Positions 17,775-27,600 are shown, numbered from the stretch's first letter. The stretch is 64,000 bases of DNA from Variovorax ginsengisoli (GCF_030486595.1 NZ_JAUJZH010000040.1:1-64000); one strand, 5' to 3'. Numbers and translations are program-made. Notes: a model not told the origin generated them from the sequence alone.

Positions 17775-18769
17775 GCCTTTCAGAACTCAGCGCCGCGCTG
17801 CGGGCCAGTCGCGGCTTTGCGCACAAGCGCGACATCAGCGATGTTGTCTCGGCGCTGGGCCGAGCGCTGCCCAACGGCAGCGCCGACCTCGGCCAGGCGG
17901 TACCGGTCGGCGACGACTGCGCGGCCCTGCCCGACGGCCAGGGCGGCTATCTGCTGTTCGCGATCGAGGGCCTGGTCGAGGACTTCATCGTCCGCATGCC
18001 GTGGTTCGCCGGCTACTGCGGCGTGATGGTCAACGTCAGCGACATCTACGCGATGGGCGGCCGGCCCGTGGCCGTGGTCAACGCCTTGTGGAGCGCGGGC
18101 ATGGACCCGGCCGACCAGATGCTCAAGGGCATGGCGGCCGCGGCCAGCCGCTACGGCGTGCCGATCGTCGGCGGCCACAGCAACAACCGCAGCGAGCGGC
18201 CGCAATTGGCGGTCTCGATCCTGGGTCGCGCCAAGCGCCTGCTGACCAGCTTCGATGCCCGACCGGGCGACAGCCTGCTGATGGCGATCGACCTGCGCGG
18301 CGCCTACGAGGAACCGTTTCCGTACTGGAACGCCTCCACCTCTGCGCCGCCGGATCGCCTGTGCGGCGATCTCGAACTGCTGCCGCAGCTGGCCGAAGAC
18401 GGCCTCTGCGATGCGGCCAAGGACATCAGCATGGCCGGCGCGGTCGGCACCGCGTTGATGTTGCTCGAATGCTCCGGTGTCGGCGCGACGATCGACGTCG
18501 ACGCCATCCCGAGGCCGAACGGCGCGCCCTTGCCGCGTTGGCTCGGCGCCTTCCCGAGCTTCGGTTTCGTCTTGAGCGTGCGGCCGTCGCACGCGGCCGA
18601 AGTGAAGCGGCGATTTACCGCGCGCGACATTGACTGCGCAGTGGTGGGGCAGGTCGACGACACGCGCCAGCTGGTACTCCGCCGGGACAGCGATCACGAA
18701 CTGCTCTGGGACCTGAACGACGATGTCTTCATCCGCGAGGCTGCCGTTGCGCAGGGCTTGCATGCATGA
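17771..18769 (+). CDS. Sll0787-family AIR-synthase-like (PurM-fold) protein
   Basis: The product is 332 residues. AIR-synthase/ThiL-type features are the N-terminal acidic metal/ATP site AVPVGDDCAALPDGQGG, 'GVMVNVSDIYAMGGRPVAVV' and the glycine-rich 'VPIVGGHSNNR', with 'AKDISMAGAVGTALMLLECS' later. PurM-fold enzymes use ATP to activate a carbonyl or carboxyl oxygen. In Nit1C clusters the substrate is unknown, but the pairing with GNAT, radical SAM and nitrilase genes suggests assembly or breakdown of a nitrogenous metabolite. Confidence 0.88.
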   Translation: MSLSELSAALRASRGFAHKRDISDVVSALGRALPNGSADLGQAVPVGDDCAALPDGQGGYLLFAIEGLVEDFIVRMPWFAGYCGVMVNVSDIYAMGGRPVAVVNALWSAGMDPADQMLKGMAAAASRYGVPIVGGHSNNRSERPQLAVSILGRAKRLLTSFDARPGDSLLMAIDLRGAYEEPFPYWNASTSAPPDRLCGDLELLPQLAEDGLCDAAKDISMAGAVGTALMLLECSGVGATIDVDAIPRPNGAPLPRWLGAFPSFGFVLSVRPSHAAEVKRRFTARDIDCAVVGQVDDTRQLVLRRDSDHELLWDLNDDVFIREAAVAQGLHA

Positions 18770-19948
18770 CATGCCGGCTCGGGGCCCGCTCAGGATCGGG
18801 CTGCTGACGCACTCGGTCAATCCGCGCGGCGGTGTCGTCCATACGCTCGAACTGGCCCATGCGCTGCATGACGCCGGGCACGTCGTGACCGTGATGGCGC
18901 CGGCGGTGGAGGGGCAGCGCTTCTTCCGGCCGGTGCGTTGCGCGACGCAACTGGTGCCCGTGGGAGCTGTGCCGACCGACATGGTCGAGATGGTCGCCAC
19001 CCGCATCGAGGCCTTCAAGCGCCACCTGGCGCCGCAGTTCGAGCGTACGCGCTTCGACGTGCTGCATGCCCACGATCCGATCGGGGGCAACGCGCTGGCC
19101 GACCTCGAGGACGCCGGCCTCATCGATGGCTTCGTGCGCACGGTGCATCACCTGGAAGTCTTCGCCTCGGCGCAGCTCATGGCCTGGCAGTCGCGCGGCT
19201 TCCGGCGCGCCAGCCAGGTGTTCTGCGCCAGCCGGATGTGGCGGGACATCCTGGCGCACCAGCATGGCGTCAGCGCGTCCGAGATCAGCAATGGTGTCGA
19301 TCGAGCGCGCTTCAGCGCCGTCGGGCAGCCGTCGGACGCTGCGCTCGGACAGCGGCTCGGCATTCGCCGCGACGCTCCGGTCGTACTGGCGGTGGGCGGC
19401 ATCGAGGAGCGCAAGAACACGCTGCGGCTGCTGCAGGCTTTCGTGACGCTGCGCGGGCAGAGGCCTGATGCCCAACTGGTCGTGGCTGGCGGTGCGAGCC
19501 TGCTGGACCATGCGTGCTACACGCTCGACTTCAAGGCGCTGGCACGGGCGAGCGGCCTGGGCATCGGCCCGGGCCAGCCATCGTGCTCACCGGACCGCTG
19601 GCCGACGACGACATGCCTGGCCTCTACCGGCAGGCCGACGTGGTGGCGATGCCGTCGCTGGTCGAGGGCTTCGGGCTGGTGGTGCTCGAGGCGCTGGCCA
19701 GCGGCGTGCCGGTGGTGGTGTCGCGCATCGCGCCGTTCACCGAATACCTCGGGGACGAGGACTGCGAGTGGGCGGACCCCTGCGATCCGGCGGCGATTGC
19801 GCTCGCGCTGGGCCGTGCGGTCGATACCCGCGACCGCGACCGGATCGCGCGCTCGGCCGAGCGCCTGGGCCGGCAGTTCAGCTGGACTGCGAGCGCACGG
19901 CGGCACGCGCTGCTCTATCGCCAGGGCTTGCACGCCTCCCATTCCTAG
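18762..19948 (+). pseudogene. MSMEG_0565-family glycosyltransferase, frameshifted
   Basis: A GT4-type glycosyltransferase of about 395 residues is split by one frameshift. The N-terminal half reads 'RIGLLTHSVNPRGGVVHTLE' and 'VVLAVGGIEERKNTLRLLQA' as far as about 19570. The rest (GPAIVLTGPLADDDMPGLYR, SLVEGFGLVVLEALASGVPV) is in the -1 frame. The break lies in the GC-run GCCCGGGCCAGCC and equals one missing base. Everything else, including the E-x7-E-like donor motif EGFGLVVLE, is intact. This could be a sequencing error or a fresh mutation. The gene overlaps the end of the AIR-synthase-like gene. Such a glycosyltransferase is a common but not universal Nit1C member. Confidence 0.75.
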
Positions 19949-19972
19949 ATCGCAACCCGTACGGAGAACCCC

Positions 19973-20257
19973 ATGCCCGTCATGCACTTCAGCATTCGAT
20001 GGCCCGACCAGCGCGAGACGCGCTGCTACTCGCCGTCCCTCGTGGTCCAGGACTATCTGACCCCGGGCCAGAGCTATGCGCTGGAAGAATTTCTGCAGCG
20101 CACCCGCGAAGCGCTCGGCATCGCCTCCGAGCGGGTCCGCGCCAAGTTCGGCTTTGCCTGCTCTCAGGCGATGGACCAGCTGGCCGAAATCGAACGGATC
20201 GCTGGCCAGTTCGCCGATCGGCCCGACGCCGAGGTCACGGTCGTGGCCTTCGAATGA
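19973..20257 (+). CDS. MSMEG_0570-family nitrogen-starvation response protein
   Basis: The product is 94 residues, starting MPVMHFSIRWPDQRETRCYS, with GGAG seven bases before the ATG. It is a short acidic cytosolic protein of the MSMEG_0570 family found only in Nit1C-type clusters. Patterns such as 'RWPD...CYSPS' and 'FGFACSQAMDQL' are visible, with two cysteines (C18, C60). No enzymatic motif is recognised. It may be a carrier or accessory subunit for the flavoprotein encoded 33 bases downstream. Confidence 0.88.
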   Translation: MPVMHFSIRWPDQRETRCYSPSLVVQDYLTPGQSYALEEFLQRTREALGIASERVRAKFGFACSQAMDQLAEIERIAGQFADRPDAEVTVVAFE

Positions 20258-20290
20258 ACACTCCCACTGCTTCACATCCGAAAGAACATC

Positions 20291-21574
20291 ATGTCTCCCA
20301 AGACCACCCACTACAGCGTCATCATCGTCGGGGGCGGCCAATCCGGCTTGTCGATGAGCCATTTCCTGCAACAGCGCGGCATCGACCACCTGGTGATCGA
20401 GAAGCGCACGCTGGTCCATAGCTGGCGCAGCCAGCGCTGGGATTCGTTTTGCCTGGTCACGCCCAACTGGCAATGCAACTTGCCGGGCTGGTCCTACCAG
20501 GGCGACGATCCGCACGGCTTCATGGTCAAGGACCAGATCAACGACTGGCTCGCGGGCTTCGTCGAGCAGGTGCAGCCGCCGGCGATCGAAGGCGTGACCG
20601 TCGAAAAGGTGTCGCGGGCGGGCGACGCCGACCAGTTCACCGTGCAGACCAGCGCCGGCAGCTTCACCGCCGGTCAGGTGGTCGTGGCTTCGGGCGGCTA
20701 CCACAAGCCTGTGGTGCCGCGGATGGCTGAGAAGCTGCCGATGGACATCGTGCAATACCACTCGGCCCAGTATCGAAACCCTGCGCAGTTGCCCGAGGGC
20801 GCGGTGCTGGTGGTCGGCTGCGGTCAGTCGGGCGCGCAGATCGCCGAAGACCTGCATCTGGCGGGGCGCAAGGTCTACCTCGCGACCGGCAACGCGCCGC
20901 GCTGTGCCCGCTTCTATCGCGGCAAGGATGTGGTCGACTGGCTGGCGGAGATGAACTATTACGACATGCCCGTGACCCAGCATCCGCTGCGCGAAGGGGT
21001 GCGCGACAACACCAACCACTACGTCACTGGCCGCGACGGCGGCCGCGATATCGACCTGCGGCGCTTTGCCCTGGAAGGCATGGAACTCTACGGCCTGATG
21101 ACCGGCCTCGACGGCGACGAGCTCGAGTTCCAGCCGAACTTGCGCGAGAACCTCGACCATGCGGACCGCATCTTCAACGGCATCAATGCGTCGATCGACA
21201 AGTTCATCGCCAGCCGCGGCATCGACGCTCCGCCGGGGGAGCCGTATGTGCCGGTCTGGCAACCCGACCGGGAGCGCACCAGGTTGGGCCTTCGCGCCTC
21301 GGGCATCACCAGCGTGGTTTGGTGCATCGGCTTCCTGCCCGATTTCGGCTGGGTCGATGCGCCGGTGTTCAACGGGCGCGGCGAGCCGGTGCATCTGCGC
21401 GGCGTGACCGGGCAGCCGGGGCTCTATTTCCTCGGGTTGCCGTGGTTGCATACCTGGGGCTCGGGCCGGTTCTCCGGCGTGGCGCGGGATGCGGAGTTTC
21501 TGGCCGAGGCCATCGCCTCGGCGGGCGCCATCGTGCCACCAGTCGAGCGGGCGCGCCAGGCGCACGCGGCCTAG
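20291..21574 (+). CDS. MSMEG_0569-family flavin-dependent oxidoreductase
   Basis: The product is 427 residues. The N-terminal FAD Rossmann motif [13 protein letters not shown] and the second nucleotide motif [15 protein letters not shown] (about residue 175) define a group B flavin monooxygenase-like fold. '[17 protein letters not shown]' is typical of the FMO/YUC-like branch. It would oxidise a small substrate using FAD and NAD(P)H. In Nit1C cyanide assimilation this gene (nitH position) is part of the required set, so oxygenation of the cyanide-derived compound is a reasonable idea. A large hairpin begins at the stop codon. Confidence 0.9.
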   Translation: MSPKTTHYSVIIVGGGQSGLSMSHFLQQRGIDHLVIEKRTLVHSWRSQRWDSFCLVTPNWQCNLPGWSYQGDDPHGFMVKDQINDWLAGFVEQVQPPAIEGVTVEKVSRAGDADQFTVQTSAGSFTAGQVVVASGGYHKPVVPRMAEKLPMDIVQYHSAQYRNPAQLPEGAVLVVGCGQSGAQIAEDLHLAGRKVYLATGNAPRCARFYRGKDVVDWLAEMNYYDMPVTQHPLREGVRDNTNHYVTGRDGGRDIDLRRFALEGMELYGLMTGLDGDELEFQPNLRENLDHADRIFNGINASIDKFIASRGIDAPPGEPYVPVWQPDRERTRLGLRASGITSVVWCIGFLPDFGWVDAPVFNGRGEPVHLRGVTGQPGLYFLGLPWLHTWGSGRFSGVARDAEFLAEAIASAGAIVPPVERARQAHAA

Positions 21575-21619
21575 ACATGATGGTCGCCGCCTGTCTACTG
21601 GGCGGCGCCCATCATGTCT
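21573..21619 (+). terminator. Large hairpin at the end of the Nit1C cluster
   Basis: AGACATGATGG (21573-21583) pairs perfectly with CCATCATGTCT (21609-21619). After one mismatch an inner CGCCGCC/GGCGGCG stem continues to a nine-base loop. The stem includes the last base pairs of the stop codon. There is no run of T after it, so it is either a strong transcript-end stabiliser or a terminator without a U-tract. Intact Nit1C genes lie on one side and decayed DNA on the other. Confidence 0.6.
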
Positions 21620-23016
21620 GCTGTGCAGCGTCTGCGGCCTGCACGGGCAGCTCAATCCGCTGCCCGGTAAGCGCGATGCCAACTTCCTGCTGGAGCCAGC
21701 GACGGCGGCGCCCGGTGCATGTTCAAGCTCTCGCACCCGATCGAGGCGCCGCTGGTGGCCGACTTCCGGACTCAGGCGCTCCTGCATGTCGCCCGCTCCG
21801 ACCCCAGCCTGCCGGTGCAGCGCTTGCTGCCCGATCTGCACGGCGTGGCTTCGGTGCAGATTCAGGACGCCGAGGACCGCACGCGCGTGGCCCGCGTGTT
21901 CAGCTACCTCGAAGGCATGCCCACGCCGCAGGCGCCACGCTCGGCCGCCCAGCGCAGCATCGTGGCCAGCATGCTGGCGCGGCTCGACCGGGCCCTGGCC
22001 CACCTGAGTCACCCGGCCGGCGAGGGCGAATTGCCCTGGGACATCCAGCGCGCCGAGCGCGTGCGCCACAACGACTTCAACCTGTACAACCTGCTGGTCG
22101 ATCCCGATGAACCGGCGCGCGTTTCCGGCATCCTTGACTTTGGCGACATGGCGCATGCGCCACTGGTGAACGACTTGGCAGTGGCCGCGTCGTACCACAT
22201 CGATGAGAAGGGCGACGCGCTGACCACCATTGCTCGCTTCGCGGCAGACTGCCACTCCGTCCTGCCACTGACCGAGGGCGAGACCTTCGTGCTACTGGAC
22301 CTCGTGCGCGCCCGCCCGACAACACGGCCTACCTCATCTGCAACAACGCCAGACACCGTGTTCTCCAGCGACGACGTGCTCACCGCGCCAGCCTGCTTTC
22401 TGCGCGCGGCGTTGGATGCCATCCACGCAGCTGGCGGCGTGTTAATCGCCGACGAAGTGCAGCCCGGATTTGGCCGAACGGGCGGGGCTTCTGGGGCTCC
22501 ATGCGCCGGCGTGGTGCCTGACGTGATGACCATGGGCAAACCCATGCGCAACGTCCACCCGGTGGCCGGCCTGGCAGTGCGGCCCGAGGTGATGAGGCCT
22601 TCGGCCAAGCCAGCCGCTACTTCAACACCTTCGGCAGCAACCCGGTCTCGATGGCCGCGGCCGCCGCCGTGCTGGATGTGCTCGAGCAGCAGCAACCGCA
22701 GCGCAACGCGTTGGAGGTCGGCAACTACCGGCGCGATCGCCTGGCCGCGCTGGGGCAGCGACACGCCCTTGTGGGCGAGGTTCGCGGTGCCGGCCTGTTC
22801 ATCGACCTGGAACTGGTGGCCGACCGCGCCACGCGCGTACCAGCCACGGCGTAGGCGGCGAAGGTCGTCAACGGCCTGCGCCTGCGCAAGGTGCTGCTGA
22901 GCGCCACCGGCCCCCAGGCCAATGTGCTGAAGATCCGCCCACCGCTGGTGTTCCAGCGCGAGCATGCGGAACTGCCGGTGGAGCGTCTGGACGAACTGCT
23001 GGCCGCCGTTGGCTGA
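21620..23016 (+). pseudogene. Remnant of a phosphotransferase-class III aminotransferase fusion
   Basis: Pieces of a bifunctional protein remain in order. 'GLHGQLNPLPGKRDANFLLE' is the N-terminus of an APH-family kinase. 'VRHNDFNLYNLLVDPD' and 'GILDFGDMAHAPLVNDLAVA' are the kinase catalytic and metal loops. 'AGGVLIADEVQPGFGRTG' and the PLP-lysine segment MGKPMRNVHPVAGLA belong to a class III aminotransferase. 'RYFNTFGSNPVSMAAAAAVL' and a C-terminal segment ending LLAAVG follow. Frames change near 21720 and 22600, a TAG lies at 22852-22854, and the end of the kinase plus the start of the aminotransferase are deleted. Intact relatives include AGXT2L-like kinase-lyase fusions. It cannot be functional. 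Confidence 0.75.
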
Positions 23017-23041
23017 TCGGTGACGCGATCTCGAACATGCG

Positions 23042-23460
23042 CACGTGGTCGAGCGTTTCACGGCCGCCGGGGTCCCCCGCGGACCCGACCTCGGGCTGGC
23101 GGCGGATCTACAGGTCATCGGGCTGATGAAGCCTTCGTGCGGCAGCGGCGTATACGCGGAACTGATCGTCAGGACTCGCGCGACGAAGGTCGGATCGTTC
23201 GGAATCCAATTGCCCATGATGATCCGGCCGCCGTGCCTGGCGACACGCTCGAACGCCCGGCCACGTCGAACGGCTTGGACGCCGTCGCGCGCATCGCCGG
23301 CCGCGGCAATCAGGTTGCGGGCAAGGTCGAAGAAGGCACGTCAGCTCCAAGCTTCGCTTCCGGCAACGTTGTCATGCGTCGTCGCCGCGGCCCACATCGA
23401 GCACCTTCATGCCGGGCTCGATGCCTGGCCGCGCGAGTTCTTCACCGCTGTCCCGCATGA
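23042..23460 (-). pseudogene. SAM-dependent methyltransferase remnant with an inverted C-terminal piece
   Basis: On the minus strand from 23460 the sequence reads 'GIEPGMKVLDVGRGD' (SAM-binding motif I), then ALPEAKLGADV, KPFDVAG, 'VARHGGRIIMGNWIPNDPTF' and 'ISSAYTPLPHEGFISPMT' in several frames, ending near 23120. The piece expected next, HVVERFTAAGVPR, is present on the opposite strand at about 23042-23085. The gene therefore has frameshifts plus a local inversion with a breakpoint near 23100. It is dead. Confidence 0.6.
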
Positions 23461-23597
23461 AAGCCGCGCTATCTGTGCGAAGCCGCCCCTTTCCCCTAAA
23501 GCCTGATTCGGATTTGTTTCGTCGTTTTCACAAAGCAAGGTGATCGACTCTTCATCAGAGCCCGTCGGCAAGCGCATCGTGACGACGATGGCCCTGT

Positions 23598-24019
23598 TCA
23601 CTCGACCTTGAAGTCGATGACGTACTGGCCCGGACCGGTCGGCCCCGCGGTATAGGTGAATGGCTTTCCTGCCAGCGCCGAGCACTATGACCACCAAAGC
23701 CCCTGGTTTCCGCACGACGGCTTGGCCGGAGAGCCCTATGCCGGCGATCTTGTCCCATCCATAAATGAAGCTTCCCGTCAGGATGCCCCATCCAATGGGC
23801 TCCTGAGGGCGAGCAGGGCGACAACATTCTGGAACGTTGCGAGTGGTCCATCGGTCTCTTCCTTGGTGGTGGACGCTGTGGGATCGGGCGCAACGGCAGC
23901 GCCTTGGCGCGCTGGCCCACAAACGAGGGTTAGGATGGACGTCGGGCCGCGATTCGGTCCCGAAGGAACGTCGAATAGACGCCGAAACATCGCCGAAAGT
24001 CGGAAACCGGCCTGGCACA
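23598..24019 (-). pseudogene. Unidentified coding remnant
   Basis: On the minus strand a plausible C-terminus 'YTAGPTGPGQYVIDFKVE' ends at a TGA (23598-23600). It is preceded by SCGNQGLWWS, a TAG, and other frames containing 'WGILTGSFIYGWDKIAGIG'. The composition looks protein-like, but no frame is open and I do not recognise the family. It fits the decayed character of this zone. The extent is approximate. Confidence 0.25.
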
Positions 24020-25717
24020 ATGGCGAGCGGCTGCGAGATCAACGCCTTCGATCGTTCTCAACTCGACTTGCGTCGCGGAACGCTTCGGTCGGCCGATGTC
24101 GAGACTCCACTGCGGCCGAAGACCTACGCGTTGCTGTGCTACTTGCTGGCACATGTCGGTCGGCTTGTTTCGAAAGACGAGCTGCTGGAATAGGCATGGA
24201 CGGGCACGGTGGTCACCGAAGACTCGGTGGTCCAGTGCGTAGGCGAATTGCGAGCGGCGCTTGGCGCGCGCGGGCCGGTGCTGGTCAAGACCATACCGCG
24301 GCGCGGCTACCTGCTCGACGTGGTGGTTTCGTCGAGTGCGCTGGCGTCCAGGCCGGATTCGAGCGATGCGGCTGCGGCAAGCGTCGCAAATGCCCGTTCG
24401 CCAGGAGGCGGGGTGCAAAAGCGGCTGGTGCTCGCCTTGCTGATCGCTCTCTCTGGTTGGAGTGGGAGTTACGTGGTGGCTGCAACAGGGCCACCCGAAC
24501 ATTGATCGAGCCATCGCGGCCACCCGTGTCATCGCCTCCTGCCCTTCAGCGATCTGAGCGAGCCGGTGTCACCGGCGTTTGCCGAGGCGGTCGTCGAAGA
24601 CCTGACGGTCGCAGTCGCGCAGCATTCGGAGACGCTCGTCATTTCCACCGGCTCAACAGCCGGATTCGGCGATGCCAAGGTCGATGCGTCAAGGGCGCAG
24701 AAGGCCTTGGGCGCCACACACGTGCTGACCGGCAGCGTACTGCGGGACGGAGAGTCGGTGCTGATCCGCGCCCATTTGCGCAACGCCATGGAGTCCACGT
24801 TCCTGTGGAGCGAACGCTTCGAATACACCGGTGTGGCGCACTGGGACTGGCAACGCGACATCACGCAGCGTGTGGCCAACGCGTTGGACACCCGGCTTCG
24901 GGACGCACACGTTCCGCACGCAGCGGATGCCGGCTACGCCATGGGCGCCATCGAGGCAACGCAGAAGGGCGACTTTATGCTTCGGCACGCCAAGGTGCGT
25001 GAGGATATGCACCGCGCGAGGCGCTTGTTCGCGACGGCGCTGTTGGCCGATCCGGACTCAGTCGTCGCGCTCGACGGGTTGGCCTTTACGCACATCGCAG
25101 AGGTGTCGCACCGCTGGAGCACGAAGCGCGACTCACACATCGAGACTGCCTCGAAGCTGCTTGACCGCTCGCTGGTACTCGCGCCCAACTATGCGATGAC
25201 GCACTACGGCCGCAGCCAGATCCTGTACGTGCGGGGTCGCATCGACGAGGCTGCTCAGGCCTGCGAGCAGGCCCTCGCGCTGTGGCCGAACCACATCTAC
25301 GCGCTGCAGCGACTGGGCTTCTACCGCCTGCAGCAAGGTCGGCCGACGGAATTGGTCGAGCGGGTCCGGCTTGCCTTGCGCTTGAATCCGCTTGACAGCC
25401 AGTGGGCTTCGCAAGGGCACGTCTTTCTCGGGATGGCGCAGTTTCATCTGCGACGCGACGAAGAAGCCTACGCGGAGATGCGCAAAGCCGCGGCGGCCAA
25501 TCCAAGCAATGGCTTTCCCTGGCAGTGGATCGCGGTCATCGATGCCTTGCATGGCCGCGACGAGTCGGCGCGGTCCAACCTCGCGTCGTTCCAGAAGCTC
25601 ATTCCGAATCAGACCGTGAGTGGCCTGAGGGCGACCGAAAGCTCCAGGAGCCCTGAATTCTGGGCTGAGCGCGAGCGTTTTTACGAGGGTCTGAGCAAGG
25701 CCGGCCTGGCGCTATGA
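24020..25717 (+). pseudogene. CadC-like winged-helix/TPR regulator, broken
   Basis: The frame starts MASGCEINAFDRSQLDLRRG, an OmpR/CadC-type winged helix (LRPKTYALLCYLLAHVGRLV; later VVQCVGELRAALGA and TIPRRGYLLDV). A TAG at 24191-24193 interrupts DELLE-AWTG, where an intact copy would probably have CAG. A transmembrane helix follows at about 24420-24480. A local pair of frameshifts around 24490-24540 breaks the linker before the LPFSDLSEPVSPAFAEAVVE region. The remaining 380 residues are TPR repeats in the original frame. Intact relatives are membrane-bound one-component regulators. The C-terminal part is open but lacks an obvious own start site. Confidence 0.65.
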
Positions 25718-26334
25718 CGTCTGATGGCTTGGCATTTCCGCGCCGACACGGCGTGCTTGAGCGCCCGGGATGCGGACGTCAGCTTCATTGGGTCAAACCC
25801 TTCGACAGAGTGTCAGCGTTGGGGCCCGGAGCACCTGTGCGGCAACCAGGAGAGCGGCCATTCAATCGGTCCCAAATCCAAGGCGTGACATCGGCCGCTC
25901 AACGGGCCAGCGGCGGGCAACGTCTGCATCACTGCTGGAAGCGGCCTTCGAATCAGAGGTCTACGCGCCTCCAGACGACTGCGAACGGCATCGCAGCGTG
26001 AGTTCGCCCGGCAGCGGGGAAGAACAGCAACCGCTTCTATGAGGGCTGGAATGTCAAGGCCCTTCATGGCGGTCGATCGTCAAGACTGAGCGATCGAAGG
26101 TCGGGAACCGATGGAAGTCCGAGTCCGTGCCCGGACGAGCTTCTATCCGTGCGGGTCCGTGAACCCTGCACCTCATGCTGCATGCGCGCCAGACGCGCTG
26201 GCAGGTTCCCGCTTTGCGAGGCGCCCCATCTGCAGCACCGGTCACAATAGAGATGTGACCCTGTGGTTGCACGGGCGCTTCGACATTCGATCATGAAGTT
26301 CATCTGGATCAACAAGTGACTCGGCGCCGGGGCA
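25718..26334. other. Non-coding stretch before the IS110 transposase
   Basis: These 617 bases contain no frame with recognisable protein similarity and no RNA gene that I can see. The part nearest 26335 should include the right end of the IS110 element. A short CTATGAGGG word near 26039 also occurs in the transposase leader (27525-27533 on the other strand), which may be chance. Confidence 0.4.
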
Positions 26335-27471
26335 TCAGGTTTGGACGACCTTCATTTGCGCACCGGCCGGTATCTCGCCGTCTTGCAGGAAGCGCCACAG
26401 GGCAATGGCCAGACGCCTTGCCAGGGCCACGATACCCACCCGTCGCATGCGTGCACCTTCGCCCGCGAAGCGCTTGTTGAACCAGCGGGCGATCGCACTG
26501 CCTGGCTGCAAGCGCAACCAGCCCCACGCCAGTTCCACCAGCAGAGTTCGGGCCCTTCGGTTGCCAGCCTTGCTGATGCCCTGTTCGACCTGGCTGTCGC
26601 CACTGGCATACGGTGTGGGTGCCAGGCCCAGGCAGTTGGCGAGTTCCCGCCGGTTGGCGAACCGACGCCAGCCAAATATCTCGTGCACGAGCACCCAGGC
26701 TCCCGTCTCACCGATCCCGCATAGGCGCATCAACTGCGCGACCATCGGCTTTTCTCCCTGTTGAAGCGCGATGCGGCGTGCAGCCTCGATCTGGCGAACT
26801 TGCTCCTTGACGAGTTGCAGCCGCGCGAGTTCACGCTCGATTTCCGCGCACAGCTTTCTGCCCAACTGTTCACCGTGCTGTGCCCACCAAGTGGACCAGT
26901 CGCGGCCGCCGATGTGCACGCGTGGGCGCAGGTTGTGCAGCACCAGTAGCGAACCGATTCGGTTGGTGTGCGAGGTGCGCTCGTGGATCAGCCGTTCGAG
27001 TTCACGAGGTTCACGGCGTTCGTCCTCGTCGCTCTTGCTGGGCTCGCGCAACACCGACCACACTCGCTCCCCGCGGTGGTGACGCACCAGCATCGTCTGC
27101 AGCTTGTCGGCATCGAGCCGATCGGTCTTGGCGCGTCGGGCTCGCCGGTTGACCTCGATACTCGCGGCGTCAACCACGATGTTGTCTACACCCAGTTCGC
27201 TGAGCCAGCGATGCAGCCACCAGCCGTCGCGGCCGGCTTCGTAGCACGTGTGCACTTGAGCGCACGCGGGCGTCTTGAATCGCTTGCCGGCTCGCACGAT
27301 GCAGTCGGTCACGGCAACTTGGTCGCCCGCAGAGATCGTGAATCGACTCACCGTATTGCGACCGTCGCCGACACTCAGCTTCCACTGCTTGTCGCCCAGT
27401 TCAAAGCTCATGTACAGGTCTTCGGGCTTGGCCTTCTCCTGGCACCGTGGCGCTGTTCCAGTTGTAGTCAT
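26335..27471 (-). CDS. IS110-family transposase
   Basis: The product is 378 residues with an excellent ribosome site (AAGGAG, seven bases before the ATG). The N-terminal RuvC-like DEDD domain shows 'FELGDKQWKLSVGD', 'CYEAGRDGWWLHRWL', 'NIVVDAASIEVNRRARRAKT' and DRLDADKLQ. The C-terminal transposase_20 domain shows LMRLCGIGETGAWVL, 'FANRRELANCLGLAPTPYAS' and 'GISKAGNRRARTLLVELAW', with the catalytic-serine region in SGDSQ or GISKAG. It is full length and should be active. IS110 recombinases are guided by an element-encoded bridge RNA. Confidence 0.92.
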   Translation of the reverse strand: MTTTGTAPRCQEKAKPEDLYMSFELGDKQWKLSVGDGRNTVSRFTISAGDQVAVTDCIVRAGKRFKTPACAQVHTCYEAGRDGWWLHRWLSELGVDNIVVDAASIEVNRRARRAKTDRLDADKLQTMLVRHHRGERVWSVLREPSKSDEDERREPRELERLIHERTSHTNRIGSLLVLHNLRPRVHIGGRDWSTWWAQHGEQLGRKLCAEIERELARLQLVKEQVRQIEAARRIALQQGEKPMVAQLMRLCGIGETGAWVLVHEIFGWRRFANRRELANCLGLAPTPYASGDSQVEQGISKAGNRRARTLLVELAWGWLRLQPGSAIARWFNKRFAGEGARMRRVGIVALARRLAIALWRFLQDGEIPAGAQMKVVQT

Positions 27472-27600
27472 TTCGATGCTCCTTTAAGAGAACTGGAGCC
27501 GCTGTTTTACGCTTTCCTTCAGCCCCTCATAGCATCTGCACAGCAGCCACACGACGGGCGCAGGTAGAGGGGCCCAAGCCGTCTTGTGACTCAACCCGAC
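27472..27600 (-). ncRNA. Candidate IS110 bridge-RNA leader
   Basis: The non-coding segment upstream of the transposase contains a perfect seven-base stem, GCCCCTC (27522-27528) with GAGGGGC (27567-27573), enclosing a GC-rich loop with further self-complementarity (GCTGCTGTGC). IS110-group elements encode their bridge RNA in this position between the left end and the transposase gene. The fold and limits are not verified and no guide match to flanks could be tested. Confidence 0.28.

Larger units (their letters stand above)
26300..27600 (-). mobile_element. IS110-family insertion sequence (ends not defined)
   Basis: An intact DEDD-type transposase gene is flanked by non-coding DNA, and the upstream side carries a structured leader. 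IS110 elements lack clear terminal inverted repeats and usually make no target duplication, so the ends cannot be set by eye and the limits given are approximate. The element sits at the border between the decayed zone and the aromatic cluster. Confidence 0.5.

Noticed and set aside
19517-22255. A 900-codon open frame on the minus strand opposite the Nit1C cluster
   Set aside because: It is antisense to recognised, family-matched proteins, has low-complexity composition and no known domain; long antisense frames are expected at this GC content.
26035-26050. The CTATGAGGG word as an IS110 core or attachment match
   Set aside because: It shares only nine bases with the transposase leader; element ends are not defined, so the match may be chance.
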